Assembly (NCBI GenBank): GCA_964564915.1
Contig: CAZMCU010000003.1
Location: 1-64,000 of the forward strand
Direction of reading: 5' to 3'
DNA: 64,000 nt
DNA from: JAFGBM01 sp964564915
GTDB taxonomy: Bacteria > Actinomycetota > Actinomycetes > Actinomycetales > Demequinaceae
This document shows positions 35,711-44,922 of this stretch, one piece after another. The notes below the pieces were generated by a model. That model had not been told where the DNA came from, made no database searches, and saw only the letters and a program-made list of their open reading frames with translations. A program made the position numbers and the translations under genes. Positions within the stretch are counted from its first letter, which is position 1. Each line of letters starts with the position of its first letter.

Positions 35711-36175
35711 ATGACCCCCACGGTCGCGCCCGACGGCGCCGATAGCGGCACGTCGGCACGGCCCGCCGATCCCCGAACGGAACGGGTGATGGCCCATGCG
35801 GAGGCCCTGGCTAAGGCCAAGGCTGCGGAGGGGCACCGAGCCTCCACCCTCCTTCAGGATTTCGTCCGTCACGCGCAGGCCGCGGGAATCCCCGCCACGC
35901 GACTGCGAGCGCGCTCCCACCGAGGGAAGGCTCGCTACGGCACGAATGTCGTGGGGTGGTACCTGCGCCACGACCGCTCCGTCGGGGTTTCGACCGACGG
36001 CGCCTTCTACGTTCTCACGACCCCGGCAAGCCCGACCGCTCGATTTCTGGGTGTGACCCTCAACCCGACCGACCCTCCGATGGAACTGGGGAGGGGTGCC
36101 CGCGATGGCGAGTCGATGCCGCTTTCCGTGGCGCTCAAACGGCGGCTCGACGCCGGGACGGACTTCCCCTCCTAG
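35711..36175 (+). CDS. Conserved small basic protein of unknown function
   Basis: 154 residues with a variable N-terminus and a basic, possibly folded C-terminal region containing GKARYGTNVVGWYLRHDRSVGVSTDGAFYVLTT. No signal peptide or membrane helix. The ATG comes 1 base after the DivIVA-like stop, so translation is probably coupled and the two proteins may work together. I do not recognise a domain. Confidence 0.65.
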   Translation: MTPTVAPDGADSGTSARPADPRTERVMAHAEALAKAKAAEGHRASTLLQDFVRHAQAAGIPATRLRARSHRGKARYGTNVVGWYLRHDRSVGVSTDGAFYVLTTPASPTARFLGVTLNPTDPPMELGRGARDGESMPLSVALKRRLDAGTDFPS

Positions 36176-36192
36176 GCGGGCGCGGCCCCGCA

Positions 36193-37002
36193 CTATCGCC
36201 CGATCAGCCTCTGGAGCGCGTCTGCGACCGCCTCAGGGGCCTCCAGCGGACTCAGGTGCCCCACCCCGGGGATCTGGTCCACCGACACCCCGGCGGCGTC
36301 CGCCATCTGCTCGGCTTCCTCGCGGGACGCCAGGGCGTCGTTCTCGCCCCACACGACGACCACCGGTCCTCCGACGGCCCCCAGGAGACGCGTGCGGTCC
36401 GGCCGCGCCGCCATCGCCCGCTGCCCCCACGCGACGGCTTCTGGGGTGGCCGAGCCGATAATCGCAGCCGCGGCCGTTACCGCGTCCTCGCGGCCGGGGC
36501 CGACGAGCCCGACGAGGGTCTGCGCCTGATCCTTGGGGTCGGGCAGGGAATGGCTCGTTTCGGCTTCGAGGGCCACCGCGAGCCTTCCCTGTCGCCTCGC
36601 GTCATCGTCGGCAATGGACCGAGTGTCGACGAGCCCGAGCCCGGCGACGGCGTCGGGGTGCCGCTCGGCGATCGCCAACGCGACATAGCCGCCCATCGAA
36701 CACCCAACCCAGTGCGCGGCTTCCGCTCCGATTCCGTTCCTCAGGGTGACGACGGCGGCGTCGGCGATGGCGTCGATGCTCGGCTCGATCCCGGGCCATG
36801 GTGGCGTGGTGCCGAAGCCGGGGTAGTCGAGACCGTGACACGTCGCCCCGCGGGCCTCAAGAAGGCGAGCGAGGGGTTCCCACATGCGTGCGTCGAGGGG
36901 GAAGGCATGGAGGAACACCACGGGGTGCTTCCCGCGTCGGCCCGCGGCGGGACCCGCGCCTCTCAGGCCGACGTTCAGGACAGGCCTATCGTTTCCCATC
37001 AT
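36193..37002 (-). CDS. Alpha/beta hydrolase
   Basis: 269 residues with the alpha/beta fold pattern: oxyanion region VVFLHAFPLDARMW, nucleophile S102 in GCSMGGY, an acid in VWGENDAL and a histidine in GVGHLSPLEAPEAV. Resembles 3-oxoadipate enol-lactonase/BioH-like esterases, but substrate unknown. ATG 37002 overlaps the stop of the preceding hydrolase (ATGA), so two distinct hydrolases form a pair. Confidence 0.85.
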   Translation of the reverse strand: MMGNDRPVLNVGLRGAGPAAGRRGKHPVVFLHAFPLDARMWEPLARLLEARGATCHGLDYPGFGTTPPWPGIEPSIDAIADAAVVTLRNGIGAEAAHWVGCSMGGYVALAIAERHPDAVAGLGLVDTRSIADDDARRQGRLAVALEAETSHSLPDPKDQAQTLVGLVGPGREDAVTAAAAIIGSATPEAVAWGQRAMAARPDRTRLLGAVGGPVVVVWGENDALASREEAEQMADAAGVSVDQIPGVGHLSPLEAPEAVADALQRLIGR

Positions 37003-37718
37003 CGCTCCACCTTTCCCGCATCCACGGAGGGCACCTCGGTCGGCAGCGGCGCGCGCCCCGGTGCGATCCTCTCGACCACGCGATCCAGCACCCATCGTAC
37101 GTACCGCTCCCCGACCCACAGGTGGCGCGCCCCTTCTCCTTCGACGACCTCGACCCCGGGGAAGGCGGCAAACCTCGCGCGCGCCTCGACGGGGGTGAGG
37201 TATTCGTCGTGCTCCGGCACGAGGGCGACGACGGGCTTGCCCGTCGCTTGCCACGCGGCGATGTCGTCGTCCCGCGCGCGCATGAGCGGAGGGGAAAGGA
37301 GAATCGCCCCCTCGACATCGAGGGCGCTCCCGTGCATCAGGGCGAGCTCCGTCCCAAAGGACCATCCCAGCAGCCATCGGTGAGGGAGGCCCCGAGAGAC
37401 GATGAGATCGACGGCCGCCCGAACGTCGGCCCCCTCGCCCACTCCCCCCTCGAAGTGCCCCTCGGAAGCCCCTCGCGGGCTGTGGGTGCCGCGTGTGTTG
37501 AACCGGAGCACGGCGATATCGGCTAAGTACGGCAGTCTCCAAGCCGCCTTGCGCAATACGTGGGAGTCCATGAATCCGCCGTGCGTGGGGAGGGGGTGGA
37601 GCGTCACGAGTGTCGCGACGACCGTGCCCGAGGCGGGAAGCGCCAACTCGCCAACGAGGTTGAGCCCGTCTTCGGTGTGTATCGTGACGTCCTCCCGGAT
37701 CGCGGGGAGGATCGTCAT
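36999..37718 (-). CDS. Alpha/beta hydrolase of the short-chain/dienelactone type
   Basis: 239 residues. Conserved pieces are LHPLPTHGGFMDSHVLRKAAWRL near residue 40, VLRFNTRGTHS, nucleophile in LGWSFGTELAL, acid in PEHDEYLTP and histidine in GARHLWVGE. This is the pattern of small actinobacterial hydrolases of unknown substrate. ATG 37718 is my choice; GTG 37781, which would overlap the zinc-protein gene, is possible. Downstream it overlaps the second hydrolase. Confidence 0.8.
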   Translation of the reverse strand: MTILPAIREDVTIHTEDGLNLVGELALPASGTVVATLVTLHPLPTHGGFMDSHVLRKAAWRLPYLADIAVLRFNTRGTHSPRGASEGHFEGGVGEGADVRAAVDLIVSRGLPHRWLLGWSFGTELALMHGSALDVEGAILLSPPLMRARDDDIAAWQATGKPVVALVPEHDEYLTPVEARARFAAFPGVEVVEGEGARHLWVGERYVRWVLDRVVERIAPGRAPLPTEVPSVDAGKVER

Positions 37719-37773
37719 CGACCGCAGTTCGGTGGTCGGCTCCCCCTCTGGCGTCTCCTCGGGCAACGCAGGG

Positions 37774-38079
37774 TCAACCACGCGCCCTCCCGAAGCGCTC
37801 CCAACACGCCGTGTGCCAGTGCCGACGTTCCTCCTCCGCGACCGCTGGCCCAAAGAGGCCTCCCGCGGCCCACGCGACCACATGATTGGTCATCGCGGGG
37901 ATGTCCTGGCCGCACGCGGGGCATACATAGGTCTTGTCGCGCTGGCGCGAGATGGCGACGTAGAACGGCTCGTTCCCCGGTCCAGCCTCGAGCCGCGCGG
38001 GAAATCCCCCCGTCACCTTGTCGAGGTCGAGTTCGGGGTGGGGCTCGCCGTACGGACGTTTGCGGGATCGGCGGGCCAT
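37774..38079 (-). CDS. Small zinc-binding protein, HNH-like fold
   Basis: 101 residues. A CPACGQDIP knuckle and a later RRHWHTACW provide a Cys2-His2/Cys-type treble-clef arrangement; the N-terminus is basic. Homologues are often labelled ATP/GTP-binding protein in actinobacterial genomes without visible support and sit beside nucS. DNA contact is an inference from the fold and neighbour. TAGGAT lies 6 bases before its ATG. Confidence 0.7.
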   Translation of the reverse strand: MARRSRKRPYGEPHPELDLDKVTGGFPARLEAGPGNEPFYVAISRQRDKTYVCPACGQDIPAMTNHVVAWAAGGLFGPAVAEEERRHWHTACWERFGRARG

Positions 38080-38085
38080 AAGGCA

Positions 38086-38091
38086 ATCCTA
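38086..38091 (-). promoter_or_regulatory. Putative -10 box of the zinc-protein gene
   Basis: TAGGAT on the minus strand, 6 bases before the ATG at 38079; leaderless candidate. Confidence 0.4.
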
Positions 38092-38144
38092 GGCTCGCGA
38101 TCCTGGGAGACTTTCCCGTGCGAGTGGCCCAGCGGCGCTGCCCC

Positions 38145-38840
38145 CTAGAACAGGCGGCGCGAGTGGTCTTCCGTCCCCCGGAGCGCTTCGTAGTCGAGGA
38201 CAACGCACCGGATCCCTCGGTCCTCGGCGAGCACACGCGCCTGCGGCTTGATCTCCTGAGCCGCAAACACCCCCTCGACCGGGGACAACAAGGGGTCGCG
38301 ATTGAGCAGGTCGAGGTACCGCGTGAGTTGCTCGACCCCATCGACGTCGCCCCGCCTCTTGATCTCAATCGCCACCGACCGACCCCCGCCGTCGCGCGCG
38401 AGGATGTCCACGGGACCGATCGCGGTGGGATACTCCCGGCGGACGAGCGTGTACCCCTCCCCCAACGTTCCGATCTGGTCGGCCAGCAATTCCTGGAGGT
38501 GCGCCTCGACACCGTCCTTGACGAGCCCGGGGTCCGCCCCCAACTCGTGCTCGCTGTCGGCCAGTACCTCGTGAATCTCGATCTCCAGCCGGTCGTCCGC
38601 CTTCGCGTGTTGAACGATCCACACGAGGACGGCTCCGCGGGCGGCCGCCTCCTCCCCGGGAGCCTCCTCGCGCAGCGTGCACGGGGGGCTCATCCAGTTG
38701 AGGGGCTTGTACGAACCGCCATCGGCATGCACCAGCACCGAGCCGTCGGCCTTGACCATGATGGCTCTCGTCGCCAGCGGCAGATTCGCCGAGAGGCGCC
38801 CGGAGTACGCCGCGGAGCATCGAGCGATAAGGATGCGCAC
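38145..38840 (-). CDS. nucS: Mismatch-specific endonuclease NucS/EndoMS
   Basis: Cuts both strands at mismatches; the main mismatch-repair nuclease in actinobacteria, which lack MutS-MutL. 231 residues: N-terminal DNA-binding/dimer domain (MRILIARCSAAYSGRL, then SYKPLNWMSPPC) and a C-terminal RecB-like nuclease domain with catalytic D145 (GPVDIL), E159 and K161 (EIKRR), plus VEQLTRYLD. It begins 1 base after atpC and probably shares the ATP-operon transcript. Confidence 0.95.
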   Translation of the reverse strand: MRILIARCSAAYSGRLSANLPLATRAIMVKADGSVLVHADGGSYKPLNWMSPPCTLREEAPGEEAAARGAVLVWIVQHAKADDRLEIEIHEVLADSEHELGADPGLVKDGVEAHLQELLADQIGTLGEGYTLVRREYPTAIGPVDILARDGGGRSVAIEIKRRGDVDGVEQLTRYLDLLNRDPLLSPVEGVFAAQEIKPQARVLAEDRGIRCVVLDYEALRGTEDHSRRLF

Positions 38841-38841
38841 G

Positions 38842-39138
38842 CTACCCGCCGGACGGAGCGGCGAACCCCTCGACCGAGGCGTCCGACCCCGGGGACGGGT
38901 CCGCGGCGATCGTCACCAAATCCTCGTCGAACGACACGTAGCCTCCACCGATCGGCACGTCGATGACGTCTCCGTCCTCCTGCACGACGTGGACGTTGCA
39001 TGCCCGGAGCACCGAGAGGATGGGTTCGTGGGCGGGGTACAGCCCCATCGAACCCTCGACGGTCATGAGGGACACATGCTCGGCCGAACCCCGGAAGAGC
39101 ACCCCGGCGGGCGAGACGATGTTGACGCTGAGAGACAT
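38842..39138 (-). CDS. atpC: F1Fo ATP synthase epsilon subunit
   Basis: 98 residues: the N-terminal beta-sandwich is intact (SVNIVSPAGVLFRGSAEHVSLMTVEGSMGLYPAHEPIL), but the C-terminal two-helix domain that can inhibit the enzyme is missing; the protein ends in a Ser/Gly/Pro-rich tail. Short epsilon subunits are frequent in Micrococcales. Last ATP synthase gene, 3 bases after atpD. Confidence 0.93.
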   Translation of the reverse strand: MSLSVNIVSPAGVLFRGSAEHVSLMTVEGSMGLYPAHEPILSVLRACNVHVVQEDGDVIDVPIGGGYVSFDEDLVTIAADPSPGSDASVEGFAAPSGG

Positions 39139-39141
39139 GGT

Positions 39142-40680
39142 CTACGCGGATTCCTTTTGGATGCGGTCCCAGTTCTTCTCGAGGTCCGCGATGCCGCCGA
39201 TGTTGAAGAAGGCCTGCTCGGCGATGTGGTCGTACGAGCCGTCGACGATCCCAGCGAACGCCGTCACCGTCTCCGTCAACGGAACGGTCGAACCCGGCAC
39301 CCCCGTGAACGCGGTGGCCATGTAGGTGTTCTGGGAGAGGAACTGCTGGATCTTCCTCGCTCGCGACACGACGATCTTGTCTTCCTCCGAGAGTTCGTCG
39401 ACCCCCAGAATCGCGATGATGTCCTGAAGTTCCTTGTTCCGCTGAAGCACCGCCTTGACCGCCCCAGCGGTGTCGTAATGCTCCTGGCCAACGTAGCGGG
39501 GATCCAGGATTCGCGACGTCGAGTTCAGGGGGTCGACGGCGGGGTAGAGTCCACGCGATGCGATGTCGCGGCTGAGCTCCGTGGTCGCGTCGAGGTGGGC
39601 GAAGGTGGTGGCGGGGGCGGGGTCGGTGTAATCGTCCGCCGGGACGTAGATCGCCTGAAGCGACGTGATCGAGTGGCCGCGCGTTGAGGTGATCCGCTCC
39701 TGAAGTACCCCCATCTCGTCGGCGAGGGTCGGCTGGTAACCAACGGCGGAGGGCATGCGACCGAGGAGGGTCGACACCTCCGAGCCCGCCTGCGTGAAGC
39801 GGAAGATGTTGTCGATGAAGAGCAACACGTCCTGCCTCTCCACGTCACGGAAGTACTCGGCCATCGTCAGGGCGGAGAGAGCGACACGCAGACGCGTGCC
39901 GGGCGGCTCATCCATTTGACCGAACACGAGCGCCGTCTGGGCGATCACGCCGGATTCCGTCATCTCCCGGATCAGGTCGTTACCCTCGCGCGTGCGCTCA
40001 CCAACACCGGCGAAAACGGACACCCCGTGGTGGTTGGTCGCAACGCGGTAGATCATCTCCTGGATCAGCACGGTCTTGCCGACACCGGCGCCGCCGAACA
40101 GGCCGATCTTGCCGCCACGCACGTAGGGGGTGAGCAGGTCGATGACCTTGATACCCGTCTCGAACATCTCGGTCTTGGACTCGAGTTGATCGAACGCCGG
40201 TGGCTTACGGTGAATGGGCCAGCGCTCGGTCACCTCGATGACCTCTCCCGGTTTGGCGTTGAGCACCTCCCCCGTGACATTGAAGACGTGGCCCTTGGTC
40301 ATGTCCCCGACGGGAACGGAAATCGGCGCACCGGTATCGCGAACCTCGGTGCCGCGCACGAGCCCATCCGTGGGTTTGAGGGCGATGGCCCGCACCATGC
40401 TGTCGCCCAAGTGCTGCTCCACCTCCAACGTCATGTGCATGACGCCCTCGCCCTCACCCTGGGCGCGAAGGTCGATATCGAGTTCGAGCGCGTGATAGAG
40501 ATCGGGGATGGCGTCCGCGGGAAATTCGATATCGACGACGGGACCGATCACCCTGGCGACGCGGCCCACGGAGCCCATGCCGGCGATGCGCTTGTCCGTC
40601 TCGGCTTGGTGGGCGGACGCGGTGCCCGTTGACTCGGTGGTGGCAGCCTTCGCGGAAGCGGCTTTGGCGGGAGGGGTCAT
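39142..40680 (-). CDS. atpD: F1Fo ATP synthase beta subunit
   Basis: Catalytic subunit, 512 residues. Walker A GGAGVGKT, catalytic EMI-type loop GVGERTREGNDL, and the DELSEED-like VDELSEEDK motif are all present. The first 34 residues are Ala/Thr-rich and precede the conserved GRVARVIGPVVDIEFP; starting at the internal ATG (40578) would give the usual length. ATG 40680 is supported by a purine-rich leader. Between atpG and atpC. Confidence 0.96.
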   Translation of the reverse strand: MTPPAKAASAKAATTESTGTASAHQAETDKRIAGMGSVGRVARVIGPVVDIEFPADAIPDLYHALELDIDLRAQGEGEGVMHMTLEVEQHLGDSMVRAIALKPTDGLVRGTEVRDTGAPISVPVGDMTKGHVFNVTGEVLNAKPGEVIEVTERWPIHRKPPAFDQLESKTEMFETGIKVIDLLTPYVRGGKIGLFGGAGVGKTVLIQEMIYRVATNHHGVSVFAGVGERTREGNDLIREMTESGVIAQTALVFGQMDEPPGTRLRVALSALTMAEYFRDVERQDVLLFIDNIFRFTQAGSEVSTLLGRMPSAVGYQPTLADEMGVLQERITSTRGHSITSLQAIYVPADDYTDPAPATTFAHLDATTELSRDIASRGLYPAVDPLNSTSRILDPRYVGQEHYDTAGAVKAVLQRNKELQDIIAILGVDELSEEDKIVVSRARKIQQFLSQNTYMATAFTGVPGSTVPLTETVTAFAGIVDGSYDHIAEQAFFNIGGIADLEKNWDRIQKESA

Positions 40681-40693
40681 GTCTACTCTCTTC

Positions 40694-41590
40694 TCACGAT
40701 GCCGTCGCGAGCGCATCCGCGCCCGAGACGATCTCGCTGATTTCCTGGGTGATCTCTGACTGACGAGCCCGATTGGCGAGCCGCGTGTACTGGCGAATCA
40801 TGTCTTCCGCGTTGGTCGTCGCGGTGTTCATCGCGCGTTGACGCGCGGCCAGTTCCGATGCCGCAGACTGCAGCAGGCACGCGTAGATGCGCGCCTCGAT
40901 GTACCGAGGCAAGAGGGCGTCGAGCACCTCGCGGTCGCTCGGTTCGAAGTTGTAGAGCGGGAGCAATTGCTCGCCTTCGACCACCTCCCCCTCGACCACG
41001 ACGAGCGGCACCAGCCGAAGGACCCTCGCCTGCTGATCGACCATGCTGCGGAACTGGGTATAGACGATATGGATCTCGGCGAGCCCACCGTCCTCCGCTC
41101 GCGCGAGGAATGCGTCGAGTAGGACGCGGGAAATCTCGGAAGCAATAGCAGGTGTCGGCGAATCGGAATCCCCCGACCACGCCCGCTCGGTCATGCGGTG
41201 CCGGAAGTTAAAGTACGAGACCCCCCGGCGACCCGTCACGTACTGCGCAACGTCCTTCCCGGTCTCCAGCAACTGGGCACGCAACCGCTCAGACTCCCGG
41301 ATCGCGTTGACGGAGTACGCCCCCGCCATGCCGCGGTCGGCCGTGATCACCAGGATCCCGGCGCGCTTGGTGTCCGTCCGCTCGGTCGTCAGGGGGTGCT
41401 CGATGTCGGCGTGGCTCGCAACCGCGCTGATGGCGCGCGTGAGGGCGTGGGCGTAGGGCGAGGCCGCCGTGACCCTCTCCCGCGCCTTCCCGATCCTCGA
41501 CGCGGCGATGAGTTCCATCGCACGGAAGATCTTCTTGAGCGACTGGGTCGATCGGATCCGCTGCCGGTATTGCCGCTGCTTTCCCGCCAT
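40694..41590 (-). CDS. atpG: F1Fo ATP synthase gamma subunit
   Basis: Central rotor stalk, 298 residues. Terminal coiled-coil helices are visible at the N-terminus (YRQRIRSTQSLKKIFRAMELIAASRI) and the C-terminus (RAMNTATTNAEDMIRQYTRLANRARQSEITQEI). Length is typical. It begins 3 bases after the atpA stop. Confidence 0.96.
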   Translation of the reverse strand: MAGKQRQYRQRIRSTQSLKKIFRAMELIAASRIGKARERVTAASPYAHALTRAISAVASHADIEHPLTTERTDTKRAGILVITADRGMAGAYSVNAIRESERLRAQLLETGKDVAQYVTGRRGVSYFNFRHRMTERAWSGDSDSPTPAIASEISRVLLDAFLARAEDGGLAEIHIVYTQFRSMVDQQARVLRLVPLVVVEGEVVEGEQLLPLYNFEPSDREVLDALLPRYIEARIYACLLQSAASELAARQRAMNTATTNAEDMIRQYTRLANRARQSEITQEISEIVSGADALATAS

Positions 41591-41593
41591 CCG

Positions 41594-43228
41594 CTACGCC
41601 TTCTTCTTCCTGATGATTTTCTCCTGCGCCACGTCCGCCGTGCGGCCGTCGGCCACGGACTGCGTCGTGCTCAACTCGGTACCCAGGGTCGCGGTGAAGG
41701 TCGCAAGGTACTCGTCCACCTGCTTCGCCAGTTCCGCCTCAACCTCGTCGGAGAGAAGTCCGGTCGTCGCGATCTTTTGGAGCACCTTGGTGTTGCGACG
41801 CAAATGGTCGAGGAACTGGCGCTCGAAACGCAGCACGTCGATCACGGGGAGTTTGTCGAGCTTGCCGTTCGTCCCCACCCAGATCGAGACCACCTGATCC
41901 TCGATGGGATACGGGGAGAACTGGGGCTGCTTGAGGAGTTCCATCAGGCGGGAACCCCGGGCGAGCTGCTGGCGCGATGCCGCATCGAGGTCGGATGCGA
42001 ACATCGCGAAGGCCTCGAGCGCACGGTACTGGGCGAGGTCGATCTTGAGGGTGCCCGCTACCTTCTTCATCGCCTTCACCTGGGCGGCACCTCCGACGCG
42101 CGAGACCGAGATGCCAACGTCGATCGCGGGGCGTTGGTTAGCGTTGAACAGGTCGGATTGGAGGAAGATCTGCCCGTCCGTGATCGAGATGACGTTGGTG
42201 GGGATGTACGCGGAGACGTCGTTTGCCTTCGTCTCGATGATCGGCAACCCCGTCATGGAGCCTCCACCCAGGTCGTCGGAAAGCTTCGCACACCGCTCCA
42301 GGAGTCGGGAGTGCAGGTAGAAGACGTCGCCGGGGTAGGCCTCGCGGCCCGGTGGGCGGCGGAGGAGGAGGGAGACGGCGCGATAGGCCTCCGCTTGTTT
42401 GGAAAGGTCGTCGAAAACGATGAGGACGTGCTTGCCGCCGTACATCCAGTGCTGGCCGATCGCCGAGCCGGTGTAGGGGGCGAGGTACTTGAAGCCAGCC
42501 GGGTCGGACGCCGGGGCGGCGACGATTGTCGTGTACTTCAAGGCACCGGCATCCTCGAGCGCTCCACGCACCGCGGCGATCGTCGACCCCTTCTGCCCGA
42601 TGGCGACGTAGATGCAGCGCACCTGTTTCGCGGGGTCGCCGCTCTCCCAGTTGTCCTTCTGGTTGATGATCGTGTCCGTCGCGATGGCGGTCTTCCCGGT
42701 CTGGCGGTCTCCGATGATGAGTTGGCGTTGACCGCGACCGATCGGAATCATCGCGTCGATCGCCTTGAGACCCGTCTGAAGCGGCTCAAAGACGGACTTG
42801 CGCTGCATGACACCGGGGGCTTGAAGTTCGAGGGCACGCCGCGCCTCCTTGGCGATCTCGCCCAACCCATCGATCGGAGTTCCGAGCGGGTCGACGACTC
42901 GTCCGAGGTACCCATCGCCTACGGCCACCGAGAGGACTTCTCCCGTCCGGTGGACCACCTGGCCCTCCTCGACGCCCGTGAACTCCCCAAGGATGACGAC
43001 ACCGATCTCGCGTACGTCGAGGTTGAGCGCAAGTCCTAGGGTCCCGTCCTCGAAGCGAAGGAGTTCGTTGGCCATAACACCCGGCAGCCCGTCGACCTCG
43101 GCGATGCCGTCTGCCGCGAGCGTGACGTGACCGATCTCCTCCCGGGGCGAACCGGAAGGCTGGTAGGACCTCACGTAGGTGTCGAGGGCGGCCCGGATCT
43201 CCTCCGGACTGATCGTCATCTCGGCCAT
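41594..43228 (-). CDS. atpA: F1Fo ATP synthase alpha subunit
   Basis: Non-catalytic nucleotide-binding subunit, 544 residues. N-terminal delta-binding helix (ISPEEIRAALDTYVRSY), Walker A GDRQTGKT, and SISRVGGAAQ-type VSRVGGAAQVKAMKKVAG. The C-terminus carries a basic tail KIIRKKKA. The 43 bases before it, after atpH, hold a ribosome-binding site. Confidence 0.97.
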   Translation of the reverse strand: MAEMTISPEEIRAALDTYVRSYQPSGSPREEIGHVTLAADGIAEVDGLPGVMANELLRFEDGTLGLALNLDVREIGVVILGEFTGVEEGQVVHRTGEVLSVAVGDGYLGRVVDPLGTPIDGLGEIAKEARRALELQAPGVMQRKSVFEPLQTGLKAIDAMIPIGRGQRQLIIGDRQTGKTAIATDTIINQKDNWESGDPAKQVRCIYVAIGQKGSTIAAVRGALEDAGALKYTTIVAAPASDPAGFKYLAPYTGSAIGQHWMYGGKHVLIVFDDLSKQAEAYRAVSLLLRRPPGREAYPGDVFYLHSRLLERCAKLSDDLGGGSMTGLPIIETKANDVSAYIPTNVISITDGQIFLQSDLFNANQRPAIDVGISVSRVGGAAQVKAMKKVAGTLKIDLAQYRALEAFAMFASDLDAASRQQLARGSRLMELLKQPQFSPYPIEDQVVSIWVGTNGKLDKLPVIDVLRFERQFLDHLRRNTKVLQKIATTGLLSDEVEAELAKQVDEYLATFTATLGTELSTTQSVADGRTADVAQEKIIRKKKA

Positions 43229-43271
43229 ATTCTCTCTCCTGTAGGTGGTGCACTAACGTTCTGGGTCAGGT

Positions 43272-44084
43272 CTAGCCGACTAGTCGTCCCCTGGCGTCTT
43301 CGAGGCGAGCCACAATCGTGCCATCGATAACCTCGTCACCGATCTGAACCCTCACTCCTCCGATGACTCGACTATCGACAGTAACGTTCACTCGAATGTC
43401 CCGCCCGTAGGAACGACGCAACGTCTCGGTAAGACGCTCGCGTTGGTTCGCACTCAACTCGATGGCCGTGGCGACGTGGGCTACCGTCTTTTCACGACGG
43501 GCGGCGGCGACCTTGATGTAGTAGCAGATCATCTTTTCGAATCGACGGCCACGCGGAGAACCCGCCGCCCGGGTGAGGAGGGCAAGCGTTTCGGACGAGA
43601 TGTGCGACCCGAAGAGCGTGGTAGCGAGCGCCACGCGGGCATCCGGGGGGGCGGTACGTAAGTCCAGCGCGGTGTGCAACTCGCTCTGCGTCGCGACGGT
43701 GCGCTCGATGTAGAACAACTCCTCCTCGACGGCTTCCAACTTCCCCGCGTGCTCCGCGGAGGCGAGCATGGCGTTGACGGCGGCGTCCTCGATCCCGCCG
43801 ATCATGTCCTCCTGCAACCACCACCGCCGAGCCGCGAAGTCCGTGACCGCGGTGACGACGCGTGGGTCCATCCATCCGAACAGGGATTCGATGAGGGCGC
43901 GCTTGTCCGTACCGGGACGCGCGGGGTCGGTGAGGGCGCGACGAAGCGAACCGGACGAGTCGAGGGTGTCGACCACTCGGAAGAGTTGAGCCGCGAGACG
44001 CGCACCGTCCTCCCCTGCCGCGTTCGCGACCGGGTCGAAGGCGCGAAGACTCGCGTCTCTCGATGCCTCACTCGTCCCGCGCAT
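43272..44084 (-). CDS. atpH: F1Fo ATP synthase delta subunit
   Basis: Peripheral-stalk subunit joining b to alpha. 270 residues, longer than the ~180 of most bacteria but normal for actinobacteria. The conserved C-terminal motif is VNVTVDSRVIGGVRVQIGDEVIDGT. It starts 2 bases after atpF. Confidence 0.94.
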   Translation of the reverse strand: MRGTSEASRDASLRAFDPVANAAGEDGARLAAQLFRVVDTLDSSGSLRRALTDPARPGTDKRALIESLFGWMDPRVVTAVTDFAARRWWLQEDMIGGIEDAAVNAMLASAEHAGKLEAVEEELFYIERTVATQSELHTALDLRTAPPDARVALATTLFGSHISSETLALLTRAAGSPRGRRFEKMICYYIKVAAARREKTVAHVATAIELSANQRERLTETLRRSYGRDIRVNVTVDSRVIGGVRVQIGDEVIDGTIVARLEDARGRLVG

Positions 44085-44086
44085 GG

Positions 44087-44647
44087 TTAGCTCTTCTCCG
44101 CCTGGGACTCGATATCGGTGAGAAACGCGTCAACGACGCGCTGCTGCCGAGAGTCACTCTTGAGGGATTCGCCCACGATGCGGGACGCCAGTTCGGTAGC
44201 GAGCGTGCCGATCTCACCCCGAAGCGACACGATCGCTTGCTGACGCTCGGCGGCAATGTGTTGGCCAGCCGTTTCGACGATCCTGTCGGCCTCGCCTTGG
44301 GCGTGGTCGCGCGCTTCGTGAAGGATCTGTTGCGCCTGGGCACGCGCATCCTCCCGGATGCGGGCCGCCTCCGCGCGGGCGTCCGTCAGTTGTTGGGTGT
44401 ACTCGGCGAGGGCGGCCGCAGCCTCGCTCTGAGCCTCTGCGGCCTTGGCAATTCCGCCCTCGATGAGGGAGGCCCGCTCGTCCAAGATCTTCTGGAGTTT
44501 GGGCATGATCCAGCGCAGGAAAGCCCAGACGATGAAACCGAAAACGACGAACGACCAGAGGAGGTCGTAGTTCGCGGGGAGGAGCGGGTTGATACGCTCG
44601 TCGCTTTCCCCCTCCGCCGCAAGGGCAAGGAGTCCTGCAAACATCAC
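44087..44647 (-). CDS. atpF: F1Fo ATP synthase subunit b
   Basis: 186 residues: one N-terminal membrane helix (LLWSFVVFGFIVWAFLRWIM) and a long charged coiled coil forming the peripheral stalk. Starts at GTG 44647, whose first base is the last base of the atpE stop (TAGTG), or at the ATG just after it. No strong ribosome-binding site, consistent with coupling to atpE. Confidence 0.94.
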   Translation of the reverse strand: MMFAGLLALAAEGESDERINPLLPANYDLLWSFVVFGFIVWAFLRWIMPKLQKILDERASLIEGGIAKAAEAQSEAAAALAEYTQQLTDARAEAARIREDARAQAQQILHEARDHAQGEADRIVETAGQHIAAERQQAIVSLRGEIGTLATELASRIVGESLKSDSRQQRVVDAFLTDIESQAEKS

Positions 44648-44874
44648 TAGAGCACGAAACCCGCGACGAGCCCGAGGAGCGCGAGCACCTCAACGAAGGC
44701 GACGCCAATTAGCATGGTCATGCGAAGCTGAGCCGCGATTTCCGGCTGGCGCGCCATGCTCTCCACGGTTTTCCCAACAAGAAATCCAAGGCCGAGTCCG
44801 GGGCCGAGCGTCGCCAGGCCGTAGCCAATCGTCGCGAGATTCCCCGAGACCGCCGCGATAGTAGTGGTATCCAC
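44647..44874 (-). CDS. atpE: F1Fo ATP synthase subunit c
   Basis: Proton-carrying ring subunit, 75 residues in two helices joined by the polar loop MARQPEI. The ion-binding carboxylate is E62 in GVAFVEVLAL. The residue after it is valine rather than Ser/Thr, which argues for protons, not sodium. I chose GTG 44874, with GGAAG upstream, over an ATG ten codons earlier. Confidence 0.95.
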   Translation of the reverse strand: MDTTTIAAVSGNLATIGYGLATLGPGLGLGFLVGKTVESMARQPEIAAQLRMTMLIGVAFVEVLALLGLVAGFVL

Positions 44875-44922
44875 TGATCTTCCTTCCGTTCGTGCCCGTC
44901 TCAAAGGCGGGCGAGGGTCACT

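Noticed and set aside
44647..44874. Sodium-type c-ring
   Set aside because: The residue after the ion-binding Glu is Val, and no Gln/Ser/Thr sodium signature is seen.
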